DNA of 64,000 nucleotides from Lycorma delicatula. Its lineage: Eukaryota > Arthropoda > Insecta > Hemiptera > Fulgoridae. Both the position numbers and the translations under genes were made by a program. Shown one piece after another: positions 55,501 through 59,934 of the stretch. The number at the start of each line of letters is the position of its first letter. Positions within the stretch are counted from its first letter, which is position 1. The stretch lies in assembly GCF_047948215.1 (NCBI RefSeq), contig NC_134455.1, positions 349,430,491 through 349,494,490 on the forward strand. Direction: 5' to 3'. The notes beneath the pieces were generated by a model that was not told where the DNA came from, did not search any database, and saw nothing but the letters and a program-made list of their open reading frames with translations.

Positions 55501-58414
55501 CATGTACTCAATGTTTCACATCTTATATCTCTAGAACTAGCGGACTGATTTTGACCAAACTTAGTCAGATTACTTATGTATATGGGGTATTGATGTCATT
55601 AAATTTTCAACTTAAAAGGTCAAGGGGTGAGGCTTAGAGCAAGGTCACTCTCAGTATATCGAGATTTTGCCTAATTAAGGTTTTATTTTTCTTAGGCACA
55701 TTTGTTAACAATTAAAAAAAAAGTTTGCAAAAAAAGTTTTTTCAAAATAGCATCCCCTCCCCAAAAATGCTCCCTGGTGGTTAAGTGGGTATGCTGTGTC
55801 AATAGTATCCCCTGTCACAACAAGGAGCATTAGTGTAGCAATGACGTACAGCTGTACAAAAAATATTACATTTAAATAAAATGATAAATATTTTAAATTA
55901 AGTTGTGTGTGTAAGCCGTGCATCAGAAAAAAGCCGTGTGATGGGAACGTCCTACAACTGTGTTGTCAAATTTTTTATGTTATGGTAAGATTTGTTAAAA
56001 AAACATTTAATTATCATTTTATTTCAAGTTATCTTAATTAACAGGATAAGAGGTATGAGCCTTTGAGAGTAAGAAGGCACATACCGCTTTTCCTGTAAGA
56101 TTTTGCAATTTTTTTAAGAACAACTATTTTAAAAATAAAAGTTTGAGTGTTTAACATTCAAACTTTTACTTTATTTTAAGGTAGAGGTTCATGAAAGATA
56201 AGAGAGAAAAGAGAAGAAGATCTTCTTTTTTGAACTTTATCTTTTTTGAAAGTAGAATGGTCTTAAAAAGATTAAAATAAAGTATCAAAATATTATCACT
56301 TTTTTACTTGAATAAATCAAGGCAGGGTACAAGGAGGATTATGGAAGTTTAAAGTTTAAAACCATTTTAATTATAATGATAGTACATTTAATTCCTAAAG
56401 AATCACATCCCAATGTTTGATGGATGCATGATTAATGATTTTCTCATTTTCTTTTTTTTTAGCTTTGTTTTTTTTTTACAGCAATATTGCTATATTAACT
56501 ATATAACTTTTTTTTTTTAGCTATATTATTAATTATATAATCATGAAAAGATATGGGGAGAAAATTACAGAATATATGAATGTTTATGTATTTGTGTAGC
56601 CTTTACATCTGGGAAGAAGGAAACTTTAAAATAATGAAGGAATTTTTCTTATTCATTGATAGCTTTTGAGATTACCCGAGACAAGTAAACATTCTAAAGA
56701 CAAACTAATGAACAGTATATTTACAAAATAGTATGTAGATATATGATTCTTACTAAGAAAAGAGGCCAAAATTCCACAAGTAATGAGTGGGCTGTTGACT
56801 TAAACACTGAAATACCTAATCAATGAAGAGTGTAGACAACAAACAGGTTAATCCCAAAAGCTTGAATGCTAACAAAGGGTTTAATACAGTAAATAACAAT
56901 ATTTTTAAGTAAACAATTAATTCCAGAAACTTCAAAATTAAGATATGTAGAATTATCAGAGAACCAATTATAATTAATAGATATATGATTCAAGGCAAAT
57001 TGAAGAAAAAATGATCGTATGAAAATAGAATGCTTAGGAAGATATTCTAACAAGCAAGTGGCAGTTAACTAATTTTTGAAGGTCTTTTGTTACTTATATC
57101 ACTTAAATTTCTATAATCATATAAGAATATGCTAAAACTGATATCTCCCAATTAGGAGTGAAGTGTAATAGCCGCTAATCTTTTCATTCATTTCTTTACT
57201 TAATTTTATATTTCAGGAGTTAAAATAACAAATAAAGAAAGCAGAAAAATTTTAAGATCAATTGAATAGAATTTTTACTTGGCCAGATGTATAATTATGT
57301 TGTTTAACTAAACATTATACTATAATAAGGGAAGTATGGTAATCAGGGCAAATTCTGCATATCGGTTTTTTTTTGCGGCTCTTCATGGTTGAGAGGGCTC
57401 TTCATGGTTGTCCTTTCTAATAAAAAGAAAAGTACAGTTTTAGTATTGAGAAATTCCAGAAGGATACAAGTATTTTGGCTTTTTTTTAATGATATTTTCA
57501 GAATTATAGAGGATTTAGATGAAATTTGCCACAATGATTTCTATATATATGGCATTGATGATATTTATTTTTTGTTGTGGTGTAGGCAGGGAGATATGGA
57601 CCTCATGAGTCCTGTACCTCAAAATTTTACTCAAGGGGTAGGTAAAGTTTTCTCATCATTCAATGACTTTTAGGTAGCTAAAATCATTTCTGATAATGCT
57701 TAATCTTATTCAAAACCCCCAAAAGGGATGAGGATAAAAAAAAATTTTATTTGGTCATTTTGTTATACAAATTAGATGATTTTATTGCATTGGTATATTA
57801 CGGTATATTACTTTGGTGACATACATTGGTATTGAACAATTTTATTCAGGAGTGGGTTCATACCTTGAGATCTGATTCGCTGATTTTTATGAAAGTTTTA
57901 CATATTTCTGAATAAAAGTCATTGATGCAGTTTAACTTTGGTTACATTTGTTGATGAAGTTGGGAAAGTAGGTTACTGTAGGTCCATTTCTCAAAATTTT
58001 ACTTAAAGAGTAAAATAGATGTTTTTCCATTTTTTCTGGGAAAGTTATGGAATTCATTGCAGGTTTTTTTATTATTATTTTGAGCTGATTTCATGTATTA
58101 TTAATAATGCCTGAATTTCAGTACAAATGTAATATCAAAAATTTAAGGTAAAAAATTACAGAATGAGAATAAAGAGAAAAATAAGAGGAATGAAAATAAA
58201 ACTAAATTACCTGTCGTTTGACTTGGTATCTTAAATCTTTTTTCTATTGTTGTTATTGTGCCAGTTAAGTATGATGATATGGCAAAGTGACCCATACCGA
58301 TTAAACCATATATAAGAACATATGCTTTTGTACTGGCAAGAATTTGAAGCCATTTGGGATACCATCCAAGAAATCCACATCTTGTGTCTTCTCCAACGAT
58401 TTGTACCGGAACAG
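9202..58414 (-). CDS. Organic anion transporting polypeptide (OATP/SLCO family), 12 exons, 5' end missing
   Basis: A sodium-independent membrane transporter of the OATP family (12 membrane segments, plasma membrane) that in animals moves amphipathic organic anions; one insect member, Oatp74D, imports ecdysteroids. The spliced CDS is the join of 58414-58211, 52520-52314, 46513-46304, 40031-39891, 34288-34157, 31440-31276, 30436-30241, 20321-20174, 20063-19903, 14713-14610, 11896-11795 and 9413-9202, giving 659 residues and a stop. Every intron is GT-AG and phases agree throughout. Hallmarks seen: DTRCGF and [16 protein letters not shown] near the N-terminus, signature [11 protein letters not shown] (residues 244-254), [18 protein letters not shown], a ten-Cys Kazal-like loop (425-490), and [11 protein letters not shown] before TM12. 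The family is usually about 640-750 residues, so little but the N-terminal tail is missing. I cannot assign the paralogue (74D, 30B, 33E, 58D or other). The introns are packed with transposon relics, but no exon is interrupted, so the gene looks functional. Confidence 0.95.
9414..11450. other. OATP intron 11, nothing recognised
   Basis: AT-rich intron sequence between exons K and L. Two loosely similar stretches (around 10140-10230 and 10250-10320, both with a tccccttga block) hint at an old tandem repeat. Short ORFs show no family. Confidence 0.4.
11460..11580 (+). repeat. Dispersed repeat R4, partial copy
   Basis: Contains gttttaccatggtttccc and a following gatatgatctgtaaaatat, matching the 3' part of the R4 copies at 14930-15200 and 38430-38710. 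Confidence 0.5.
11795..11896 (-). CDS. OATP exon K: Cys-rich loop before TM12
   Basis: Residues 556-589. It encodes [20 protein letters not shown] followed by [14 protein letters not shown], the extracellular loop between TM11 and TM12. The CG..GNCWLYD pattern is diagnostic for OATPs. Three Cys and one sequon (NVT) are present. Donor gtaagt. Confidence 0.95.
12413..12519. repeat. 33-bp inverted repeat in AT-rich intron
   Basis: Left arm 12413-12445 begins catctaatgataataaat; right arm 12487-12519 is its complement with about two mismatches and ends cattagatg. The spacer is itself (AT)-rich and partly self-complementary. A separate hairpin with 15-bp arms lies at about 12868-12903 (aaagttaatatatat). 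Confidence 0.7.
13735..13890 (-). repeat. tRNA-derived SINE, family 2
   Basis: Read on the minus strand: an A-box-like cagagtagtagtatctcgg and a B-box-like gggtctgaattcc, then aggtatggcac...acacgctacaaatta and a tail aaaaataaataaat. It shares layout with copies at 36945-37100, 50388-50545 (minus), 46015-46160 and 51985-52185 (plus). Intron 10 of OATP. Confidence 0.7.
14610..14713 (-). CDS. OATP exon J: TM11
   Basis: Residues 521-555. The split Arg is followed by [13 protein letters not shown] and TM11 (about [20 protein letters not shown]). The P-G-P-I-Y-G motif is the conserved end of OATP TM11. It is the shortest exon but one, flanked by acceptor tttacag and donor gtatgt. Confidence 0.94.
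14930..15200 (+). repeat. Dispersed repeat R4 copy
   Basis: Contains tttgtgatgctgctctgatc, aagattttagcatag, a following gggcagttccttttt and a catgtgatctataaaatg end. It aligns with 38430-38710 and 41370-41700. In OATP intron 9. Confidence 0.65.
15210..16600. other. OATP intron 9 sequence, nothing recognised
   Basis: AT-rich, with two short plus ORFs (15267-15518 and 15907-16143) of no recognisable family; both are probably chance. Confidence 0.4.
16623..16925 (+). repeat. tRNA-derived SINE, family 1 (divergent subfamily)
   Basis: A-box region aggtctagtggtaaactcg and B-box region aaggttcaaatct, followed by the family-1 body (cggatctaaaatactaga, tggatac, ggttggagttcaatta, acacatctcaggaacggtc). 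It is flanked by gttacaag at 16614 and 16928, a likely short target duplication. Confidence 0.8.
16935..19520. other. OATP intron 9 sequence, unidentified
   Basis: No recognisable gene. The stretch 18340-19340 has a slightly higher complexity and broken minus-strand open frames, suggesting an unidentified decayed element, but no domain could be named. Confidence 0.35.
18601..18633. repeat. Perfect 13-bp palindrome with inverted AGGTCA half-sites
   Basis: Arms aatggataggtca (18601-18613) and tgacctatccatt (18621-18633) are exact complements around a 7-base loop. Each arm ends in AGGTCA, the nuclear-receptor half-site, arranged as an inverted repeat with 7-base spacing. Structure is certain; a regulatory role is not shown. 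Confidence 0.6.
19532..19583. repeat. (TA)n microsatellite
   Basis: About 52 bases of alternating AT following a short (CA)n run, in OATP intron 9, followed by a small hairpin cagttgtattacaactg. Confidence 0.95.
19903..20063 (-). CDS. OATP exon I: Kazal-like loop, second half, and TM10
   Basis: Residues 468-520. The last four loop Cys are at 472, 474, 486 and 490 (TDCSCAG, GSCPVDC), making ten in all. TM10 is about [19 protein letters not shown]. The [11 protein letters not shown] segment that follows is well conserved in OATPs. Acceptor tttttag, donor gttaga (phase 2). Confidence 0.93.
20174..20321 (-). CDS. OATP exon H: Kazal-like loop, first half
   Basis: Residues 418-467, the large extracellular loop between TM9 and TM10. 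Six Cys at 425, 429, 431, 441, 453 and 457 have OATP Kazal-like spacing (CNSHCNC, DPVC, PCHAGC). It is rich in N-glycosylation sequons (WNLT, NCTA, TNMT, VNSS). It ends in phase 0, and a short intron (110 bases) separates it from the second half of the domain. Confidence 0.94.
20500..21110 (-). pseudogene. Tc1/mariner-superfamily transposase relic (IS630-like type)
   Basis: Minus-strand fragments in order: FSEEAVSCF (first Asp region, decayed), [26 protein letters not shown] (second Asp region, normally DGAPPHFA), [19 protein letters not shown] text here decayed to [15 protein letters not shown], then [20 protein letters not shown] and [17 protein letters not shown] at the C-terminus. Stops and frameshifts throughout. 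It lies in OATP intron 7, immediately next to exon H. Confidence 0.75.
21600..22330 (-). pseudogene. LINE (non-LTR retrotransposon) endonuclease relic
   Basis: Minus-strand translation shows the APE-type endonuclease of a non-LTR element: [20 protein letters not shown] (22200), NYTILYSG and YQYGTGVAI, then [20 protein letters not shown] (about 21880; the HAPTEE motif is diagnostic), followed by [19 protein letters not shown]. Several stops. The same protein class is often annotated as craniofacial-development-protein-2-like. The family is inference from motifs; the remainder of the element is not next to it. Confidence 0.8.
22335..22620. other. Unidentified sequence between two transposon relics
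   Basis: Slightly GC-richer text (gatcaacctccaaaatagag, ccactcccacagaaaatgg) upstream of the LINE endonuclease start. It may be the LINE 5' region. Confidence 0.3.
22790..23750 (-). pseudogene. Tc1-like transposase relic
   Basis: Minus-strand fragments: helix-turn-helix [20 protein letters not shown] then [13 protein letters not shown] (23745-23560), [20 protein letters not shown] (about 23300, first catalytic Asp), [20 protein letters not shown] (23180), [10 protein letters not shown] (about 23045, second Asp) and a C-terminal part where the expected SPDLNPIE is degraded to NTLNFLCT. Inactive by stops and lost catalytic residues. Ends not found. OATP intron 7. Confidence 0.85.
23812..25118 (+). 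mobile_element. Tc1/mariner-superfamily element with TIRs and TA target site
   Basis: Left TIR 23812-23837 (cagagtgtaccatataaaac then gcaacc) pairs with right TIR 25099-25118 (ggttgcgttttaggacactg); both outer ends are flanked by TA (23810-23811 and 25119-25120), the usual target. Total about 1.3 kb with one transposase gene. It is the best preserved DNA transposon in the window and sits in OATP intron 7, in the opposite orientation to the gene. Confidence 0.88.
24003..25010 (+). pseudogene. Transposase (DDE, Tc1/mariner superfamily), one or two stops
   Basis: An open frame of about 280 residues to a single in-frame TAA at 24840-24842, then a further 55 codons in the same frame ([20 protein letters not shown] onward) to a stop at 25008-25010. 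An N-terminal helix-turn-helix ([31 protein letters not shown] region) precedes the catalytic domain: [26 protein letters not shown] and [13 protein letters not shown]. The Asp residues are intact, so the premature stop (SYLK-stop-KAYSN, one base from a sense codon) and loss of the initiator ATG upstream of 24003 (a TAG lies at 23988) are the visible lesions. In the family the catalytic core usually reads straight through this point. Confidence 0.88.
25200..26770. other. OATP intron 7 sequence, mostly unidentified
   Basis: A minus-strand stretch near 25780-25580 reads [20 protein letters not shown] then DDECPRK, faintly like the mariner helix-turn-helix region, but too decayed to call. Poly-A runs at 26311-26323. 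Otherwise AT-rich. Confidence 0.3.
26780..27170 (+). pseudogene. LINE reverse-transcriptase relic
   Basis: Plus-strand text around 26930-27060 reads [20 protein letters not shown] then [20 protein letters not shown], the YADDLVLL...L.KYC....L.vN..KTK arrangement at the catalytic core of non-LTR reverse transcriptases, with YADD decayed to FYDL. Upstream [11 protein letters not shown] may be the preceding block. Short and frameshifted. Confidence 0.55.
27200..28085. other. OATP intron 7 sequence, unidentified
   Basis: A plus ORF at 27333-27584 and its minus shadow show no family. The nearby LINE relic may extend into it. Confidence 0.3.
28092..28365 (+). repeat. tRNA-derived SINE, family 1
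   Basis: Starts cccaccaggttgatctagtg, A-box gtggtgaactcgtcg, B-box-like gaggtttaatacctag, then the family body (ttgaatactagtttgtggat, ggttgggtctcaattaacca, cacatctcaggaatggtc) and an AG-rich tail agaaaagagagtagg. OATP intron 7. Confidence 0.85.
28370..29330. other. OATP intron 7 sequence, nothing recognised
   Basis: T-rich and A-rich low-complexity sequence; the hydrophobic 72-codon ORF at 28406-28624 is a by-product of T-rich DNA. Confidence 0.45.
29340..30080 (-). pseudogene. mariner-like transposase relic
   Basis: Minus-strand fragments in order: [11 protein letters not shown] (first Asp region, about 29925), [15 protein letters not shown] (29860), [15 protein letters not shown] (29810), [17 protein letters not shown] and ILLSCHY (the second Asp block, degraded), then [13 protein letters not shown] (about 29540, third Asp block partly kept) and [18 protein letters not shown] at the end. 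Heavily broken. It lies next to OATP exon G in intron 7. Confidence 0.8.
30241..30436 (-). CDS. OATP exon G: TM8 and TM9
   Basis: Residues 353-417. TM8 is about [20 protein letters not shown] and TM9 about [21 protein letters not shown] end the exon at ag|gtctga because only that donor leaves the phase 2 needed by the next exon, joining NPDY to S-WNLTAEC. The open frame continues past this donor to 30096, which is intron sequence. Confidence 0.92.
30437..31275. other. OATP intron 6, AT-rich with local duplication
   Basis: A segment near 30900-31035 (aaactttttataaattgtta, ggttctttaatgatatttaa, atacagaaaataatctcaaa, tatcgtacctgtgacaagat) is repeated at 31060-31290, where the second copy runs into exon F (catacctgtgacaagattgg). 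So an old tandem duplication of the exon F 3' end and its donor exists in the intron. Confidence 0.6.
31276..31440 (-). CDS. OATP exon F: TM7
   Basis: Residues 298-352. Amphipathic lead [15 protein letters not shown], then TM7 (about [20 protein letters not shown]), then [20 protein letters not shown], one of the best conserved stretches of the family. Acceptor ttttacag, donor gtatga. The splice phases match both neighbours. Confidence 0.95.
31740..33450 (-). pseudogene. LINE (non-LTR retrotransposon) reverse-transcriptase relic
   Basis: Long minus-strand relic. In order from 33200: [17 protein letters not shown] (about 33080), [20 protein letters not shown] then [20 protein letters not shown] (about 32980-32860, the reverse-transcriptase fingers), [12 protein letters not shown] near 32520 where FADD should be, [17 protein letters not shown] (about 32440), then IGEIITLNV and [20 protein letters not shown], ending [14 protein letters not shown] text at 32110. 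Many stops. It fills most of OATP intron 5. Confidence 0.82.
33451..34150. other. OATP intron 5 remainder, nothing recognised
   Basis: AT-rich sequence between the LINE relic and exon E. Confidence 0.4.
34157..34288 (-). CDS. OATP exon E: TM6 and cytoplasmic loop
   Basis: Residues 254-297. The split codon G|CT gives Ala, then TM6 (about [20 protein letters not shown]) and a basic cytoplasmic loop ([20 protein letters not shown]). The acceptor is tttaccag. The reading frame continues open upstream of the acceptor, so an ORF caller would overextend this exon to 34382. Donor gtatgt. Confidence 0.93.
34289..35030. other. OATP intron 4, nothing recognised
   Basis: AT-rich sequence with short (AAAT)n runs near 34605-34620. 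Confidence 0.4.
35043..36146. mobile_element. Non-autonomous hAT-like element
   Basis: Flanked by a perfect 8-bp duplication ctttaaac (35035-35042 and 36147-36154), the length typical of hAT elements. Terminal inverted repeats start cattcgttctca on the left and, reversed, cattgattctca on the right (10 of 12 match). Subterminal text (gtgggtgataatgccccctt; ggctggtgggtgaacaagtt) resembles hAT ends. About 1.1 kb, no transposase ORF. OATP intron 4. Confidence 0.85.
36438..36466. repeat. Strong GC-richer stem-loop
   Basis: cctaaggagtcct (36438-36450), loop ctt, aggactcctaagg (36454-36466): 12 of 13 pairs, followed by a T run. It stands out in AT-rich intron DNA. No known function. Confidence 0.6.
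36945..37100 (-). repeat. tRNA-derived SINE, family 2
   Basis: Minus strand: ggtgagtaggtagtgtctca (A box), actgggttctaatcg (B box), ggtcaggcatggcatctttt and a tail aaaaaaaaataataaat. Same layout as the copies at 13735-13890 and 50388-50545. Confidence 0.7.
37105..38420. other. OATP intron 4, largely unidentified
   Basis: Contains gggggtgctgaaaagttctt at 37717, similar to the ends of some mariner elements, but no partner end or transposase was found. Confidence 0.3.
38430..38710 (+). repeat. Dispersed repeat R4 copy
   Basis: Core gttgctctgattaaggtttt, accatggtttcccaaggcaa, then a gatgtgatttatgtaat-type end. Aligns with 41370-41700 and 14930-15200. About 280 bases, non-coding. Confidence 0.7.
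38720..39890. other. OATP intron 4, nothing recognised
   Basis: AT-rich; the 75-codon plus ORF at 38826-39053 shows no family and no codon signal. Confidence 0.4.
39891..40031 (-). CDS. OATP exon D: TM5 and family signature
   Basis: Residues 207-253. TM5 is [20 protein letters not shown], followed by an extracellular stretch and most of the OATP signature D-x-R-W-(I/V)-G-A-W-W-x-G, seen as [10 protein letters not shown]. The final signature residue is split over the next junction and becomes Ala rather than Gly. Donor gtaagt, acceptor ataacag. Confidence 0.94.
40340..40880 (-). repeat. Dimeric dispersed repeat R5, minus-strand copy
   Basis: Two related units on the minus strand, each with a gaaattttgtacaa/ttggcaaatttctg-like block, a tctgaatata/ctgtatatcggg-type block, and agagatatgg followed by catgg...tcaaaattttactcaa. 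Aligns with 42150-42780 and 57450-58040. Confidence 0.6.
41370..41700 (+). repeat. Dispersed repeat R4 copy
   Basis: Core aatactgctctgaccaaggt, tttaccacgattttg, ggcaaattcctttatctaat and an acgtgatatacgtaattta end; 2.9 kb from the copy at 38430 in the same orientation. Confidence 0.7.
42150..42780 (+). repeat. Dimeric dispersed repeat R5
   Basis: Two units about 360 bases apart (around 42290-42430 and 42650-42790). Each has gaaatttagc/gaaattttgtatg, then a gatgccatttaattttggt/gatggcatttaattttggtt block, and an aaattttactcaagg/atattttatttgg block. Non-coding. OATP intron 3. Confidence 0.65.
42790..44290. other. OATP intron 3, nothing recognised
   Basis: AT-rich, apart from the CG dinucleotide run listed separately. 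Confidence 0.4.
43378..43408. repeat. (CG)8 run inside a (CA/CG) tract
   Basis: Sixteen bases of alternating GC, flanked by cacacat and cacgcacgcacatgtgcg. A potential Z-DNA site and an exceptional CpG cluster in this AT-rich window. Confidence 0.9.
44300..45240 (+). pseudogene. mariner transposase relic
   Basis: Plus-strand fragments: [17 protein letters not shown] (44375, helix-turn-helix), [13 protein letters not shown] (44545, up to the first Asp region), YHFESESEH, the KLMLTGFF...DARLTQF block near 44720, LHDNAYLQ (44880; the HDNA of the second catalytic block is intact) and the C-terminal [12 protein letters not shown] near 45145. Multiple stops. A lineage distinct from the relics at 6300 and 7880. 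OATP intron 3. Confidence 0.82.
46015..46160 (+). repeat. tRNA-derived SINE, family 2
   Basis: Plus-oriented copy: ttctggcttcaagtcctggt (B-box region), gaggtatagcatttttctac, and a tail tatataaataaata. It ends about 140 bases from OATP exon C, in intron 3. Confidence 0.55.
46304..46513 (-). CDS. OATP exon C: extracellular loop and TM4
   Basis: Residues 137-206. It opens with a glycosylatable loop (SNNTRS) containing two Cys ([11 protein letters not shown]), then TM4 (about [20 protein letters not shown]) and the conserved [11 protein letters not shown]. The open frame runs on past the donor. I place the 3' end at gtcagt because it restores the phase and gives [14 protein letters not shown] across the junction, which reads as a normal OATP TM5 entry. 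Confidence 0.9.
46514..47170. other. OATP intron 2, nothing recognised
   Basis: AT-rich with no repeat or ORF of note. Confidence 0.4.
47180..47480 (+). pseudogene. Possible mariner C-terminal relic
   Basis: Plus-strand text [13 protein letters not shown], then [19 protein letters not shown], resembles the third-Asp block of mariners (YSPDLASCDFYLFPHLK), continuing [16 protein letters not shown]. Only this short block supports the call. Confidence 0.45.
48129..48366 (-). pseudogene. Transposase 3' half, left arm
   Basis: Minus strand: [20 protein letters not shown], then [20 protein letters not shown] and [12 protein letters not shown], the last third of an IS630-like transposase from the third catalytic block (…DFFFWG) to its stop. 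The third Asp region reads VINPLDFF, so SPD is lost. Confidence 0.8.
48383..48740 (+). pseudogene. Transposase middle and 3' half, right arm
   Basis: Plus strand: [27 protein letters not shown] (second catalytic Asp), [20 protein letters not shown] and ITPLNFF, then a frameshift near 48600 (SKRGCIQQK and stop). The part from 48540 on is the inverted homologue of the left arm. Confidence 0.82.
49080..49150. repeat. R4 cores in inverted orientation
   Basis: aaaatcttgatcagagctgc followed by actgctctgatcaagattta: two R4-like cores head to head, about 20 bases apart. Confidence 0.5.
49150..49548. repeat. GC-rich segment ending in a hAT-like terminus
   Basis: Sharply GC-richer than its flanks (agctgggccgggacccctt). 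It ends at about 49548 in agtttgggaaccactg, which matches the usual inner-to-outer text of many hAT ends. No left terminus was found, so it is probably a truncated non-autonomous element. Overlapping minus ORFs are chance products of GC-rich DNA. Confidence 0.45.
49550..50385. other. OATP intron 2, nothing recognised
   Basis: AT-rich sequence without repeats or coding signal. Confidence 0.4.
50388..50545 (-). repeat. tRNA-derived SINE, family 2
   Basis: Minus strand: cctcgataacagagtgtagc (A box), gatcccggattcaaatccc (B box, close to the tRNA consensus GGTTCGAATCC), cagtcagacataccattttt, tail ataaaaaaaaaaataaac. The clearest copy of the family. Confidence 0.75.
50632..50828 (+). repeat. 5'-truncated SINE, family 1, with target duplication
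   Basis: Begins inside the family-1 body (acgaatttgaatactagatt) and ends in gaggttaaacagaaaaagag. It is flanked by a perfect 13-bp duplication agtagtggagatt (50619-50631 and 50829-50841). 5' truncation with a duplication is the mark of target-primed reverse transcription. Confidence 0.88.
50852..51230 (+). repeat. Dispersed repeat R1, copy 2
   Basis: Plus-strand counterpart of 180-705, with gtttgaactgaacgatttga, aatagaattaaatttatgtt, aatcatcaccatcaactggt and gcaatggagtgctcttataa. It follows immediately on the truncated SINE. Confidence 0.6.
51484..51785 (+). repeat. tRNA-derived SINE, family 1, full length
   Basis: Best family-1 copy: cccaccgggttggtctagtg, B-box agcgttcaagtcctagtaaa, ttgaatattagatcgtggat, ggtttcaattaaccacacat, ctcaggaatggtcgaactga, ttaccggaggctaaactg and an (AAG)n tail. 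The 14-bp repeat gggaatggtgacca lies at 51453-51466 and 51788-51801, a likely target duplication leaving 17 extra bases at the 5' end. Confidence 0.9.
51788..51885 (+). repeat. Short imperfect direct repeat
   Basis: caaagcaagctctgcaggtg occurs twice, about 60 bases apart (51799 and 51859), in a GC-richer patch that ends near 51975. No gene seen. Confidence 0.7.
51985..52185 (+). repeat. Probable SINE, family 2
   Basis: atccagaaggttctgggttc/aaatcagattagg (B-box region), ttaggcatttttccacaa and a tail gaatgaataaataaatag. Similar to 46015-46160. It ends about 130 bases from OATP exon B. Confidence 0.5.
52314..52520 (-). CDS. OATP exon B: TM2 and TM3
   Basis: Residues 68-136. The split Gly completes PSQTTG, then TM2 (about [17 protein letters not shown]), the SHSHKSRW loop and TM3 (about [20 protein letters not shown]). 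The following extracellular loop carries an N-glycosylation sequon (YNSTSD). Acceptor tttcag, donor gtaagt. The phase 1 start and phase 1 end match the neighbouring exons. Confidence 0.94.
53200..54400 (+). pseudogene. pogo/Tigger-like transposase relic
   Basis: Plus-strand pieces in order: KLISRNQ and the helix-turn-helix remains near 53330, [20 protein letters not shown] (53620), [15 protein letters not shown] (53740), [20 protein letters not shown] then SFPPDTVI (53810-53890), [20 protein letters not shown] with FRGY (53945-54010), KAKIDN (54055), [20 protein letters not shown] (54170), and [17 protein letters not shown] (54300). This is the CENP-B/pogo transposase order. Broken by many stops. 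OATP intron 1. Confidence 0.85.
54004..54052. repeat. Two adjacent palindromes, both with a tatg loop
   Basis: aggggt-tatg-acccct (54004-54019), one t, then tacatcataggtca-tatg-tgacctatgatgta (54021-54052), both perfect. They interrupt the pogo relic between FRG and KAKIDN, adding about 24 bases compared with the usual spacing. Confidence 0.85.
54410..55260. other. OATP intron 1, nothing recognised
   Basis: A-rich sequence with no identifiable element; a few AGAAGA runs. Confidence 0.35.
55270..55700 (+). repeat. Dispersed repeat related to R5
   Basis: tctagaactagcggactgat/tttgaccaaacttag, then ttgatgtcattaaattttca and aggtcaaggggtgagg. It has the R5 unit order (gatttt...aaa.tt, gatg.cattaaatttt), so it is probably a distant relative. 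Confidence 0.45.
55701..57310. other. OATP intron 1, nothing certain
   Basis: Repeated-looking text at 55905-55970 (gtgatgggaacgtcctacaa) has no second copy here. T runs at 56450-56520. Confidence 0.3.
57450..58040 (+). repeat. Dimeric dispersed repeat R5
   Basis: Units near 57500-57640 and 57885-58020: gaaatttgccacaatgattt, ggcattgatgatatt, gggagatatgg, caaaattttactcaagg; then gaaagttttacatatttctg, cattgatgcagtttaacttt, tctcaaaattttacttaa. It ends about 170 bases from OATP exon A. Confidence 0.65.
58211..58414 (-). CDS. OATP exon A: N-terminal cytoplasmic stretch and TM1
   Basis: First exon visible (residues 1-67 of the window's protein). It opens with two bases of a split codon after acceptor tttacag, so at least one coding exon lies further upstream. 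It encodes [19 protein letters not shown], then TM1 (about [19 protein letters not shown]) and the highly conserved [15 protein letters not shown]. It ends in phase 1 at a GT donor (gtaatt). The DTRCGF and EKRF motifs are typical of OATPs from insects to mammals. Confidence 0.93.
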
Positions 58415-59930
58415 CTGTAAAGAAAACAAAAGCATATTGTATATTCTCTTAGTGTAAAAGAAAGTAGTTATTTATAATAGTAAATTTCATTTATTTAGGA
58501 ATGGTCCCTTTGCTCTAATAAAAAAGTTATTTTTTTGTAATAATCGTTAAAAACTGATGTGGACACCAAATTACTTCTTGTACGCCTTTTTAAATTATAT
58601 ATACACATTTTTTGCTACACTTCATTAAAACTTATTTCATTTGAAAGTGAGATTCGATCCTCCAATTCTTTGATAAAGTGGACAGTTACACAATTTCTGA
58701 AATATTAGTTTTTATTACCATCAAGTATTTATACAATTATTAATTCAACAATCTTACATGAAATGTTAGGATAGAGTAAAAGTCCCTTTATTGCTAGATC
58801 AGTATTATTCATATCTTCGCAAGTTACTGATTAACAAAAGTTTTAGATTTTTGGTTTGTCGTATAAGTAAAAGTTAATAATTAAGCTATTCCGTTTAGTG
58901 AACTCCTGTATACTAGTTACAAATGTTAATTTCGACCTTACGATGTAAAATATTCAGTTTTTATTATTGGATTTGGTGAATAATCAAAAATGAAAAAGAA
59001 AAATAACATGAAGAAATATATTTAAAAAAAAAATGACAAGAAGATGGTTTGAAGAGGAATAAAATGTTAAGAATAAGAGAAGATTATAAATATAAAGAGG
59101 AAGAAAATGTTAAAACCAAGGAAAGAATAAAGAGATTAAGAAGAGGATGATAAATATAGAGAGAAAATTTGAATACTAGAGAACATGTACACAAATTAAG
59201 ATCAGAAGAATTAAGATCAGAAAAATTATATTAAACCAAAGAGCAATTAAATGATTGGCAACAAAAAAAAAAAATAAACGAAATGATGATCAACTCTGAC
59301 TTAGGTAGAATATTGTTTGACAATATCAGAGGAGTAGTGGACTAAAAGATAAAAATTTTTTGCATGTTATTAAAGATCCGGCTTGTATGCCTCATTGTAC
59401 ATGTTGTTCTTGTGTGTCACTATGTCATTTATAGTATATGTATATTCATTGTATATTTCATTCTATGACGTTCTTATATTTCTCAGTCAATATGTGATTA
59501 ACTTTAATGTAGATAAAATTAAACACAAATTTCAAAATAATTAAATAAAATTAAACAGAAATTAAACTAGAAAATCCAAAAGTAATATGATTCTAATTTA
59601 TCATTTTTAATTAATATTAAATAAGTCAGATGTTTCAACACATCTATTACATTTACAAATTGTAATAATGCTGATTAAATTACACATCCACATTTTTAAA
59701 AATGCATAAAATTATATTTCACTAATAACTTCTGATTTTTTTCATATTTTTTTTTTATTGTTATCGTGAATTATATTATTTATTGTAAAACTTTTTTTTA
59801 CAATCACGGGTTAATTAATTATTAATAAATCAATATATTTAAATTAAAGAAAAAAAGTTAAGAAAAAATAAATTAAAATAAGTTAAAAAGAAAGTAGATG
59901 AAGTCTGATTTGAATGATGTGCCTTCCGTT
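58415..59930. other. Upstream OATP intron, nothing recognised
   Basis: AT-rich. The first OATP coding exon should lie upstream of 58414, but I found no convincing short exon with a phase-1 GT donor here. Confidence 0.35.
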
Positions 59931-59934
59931 GTAA

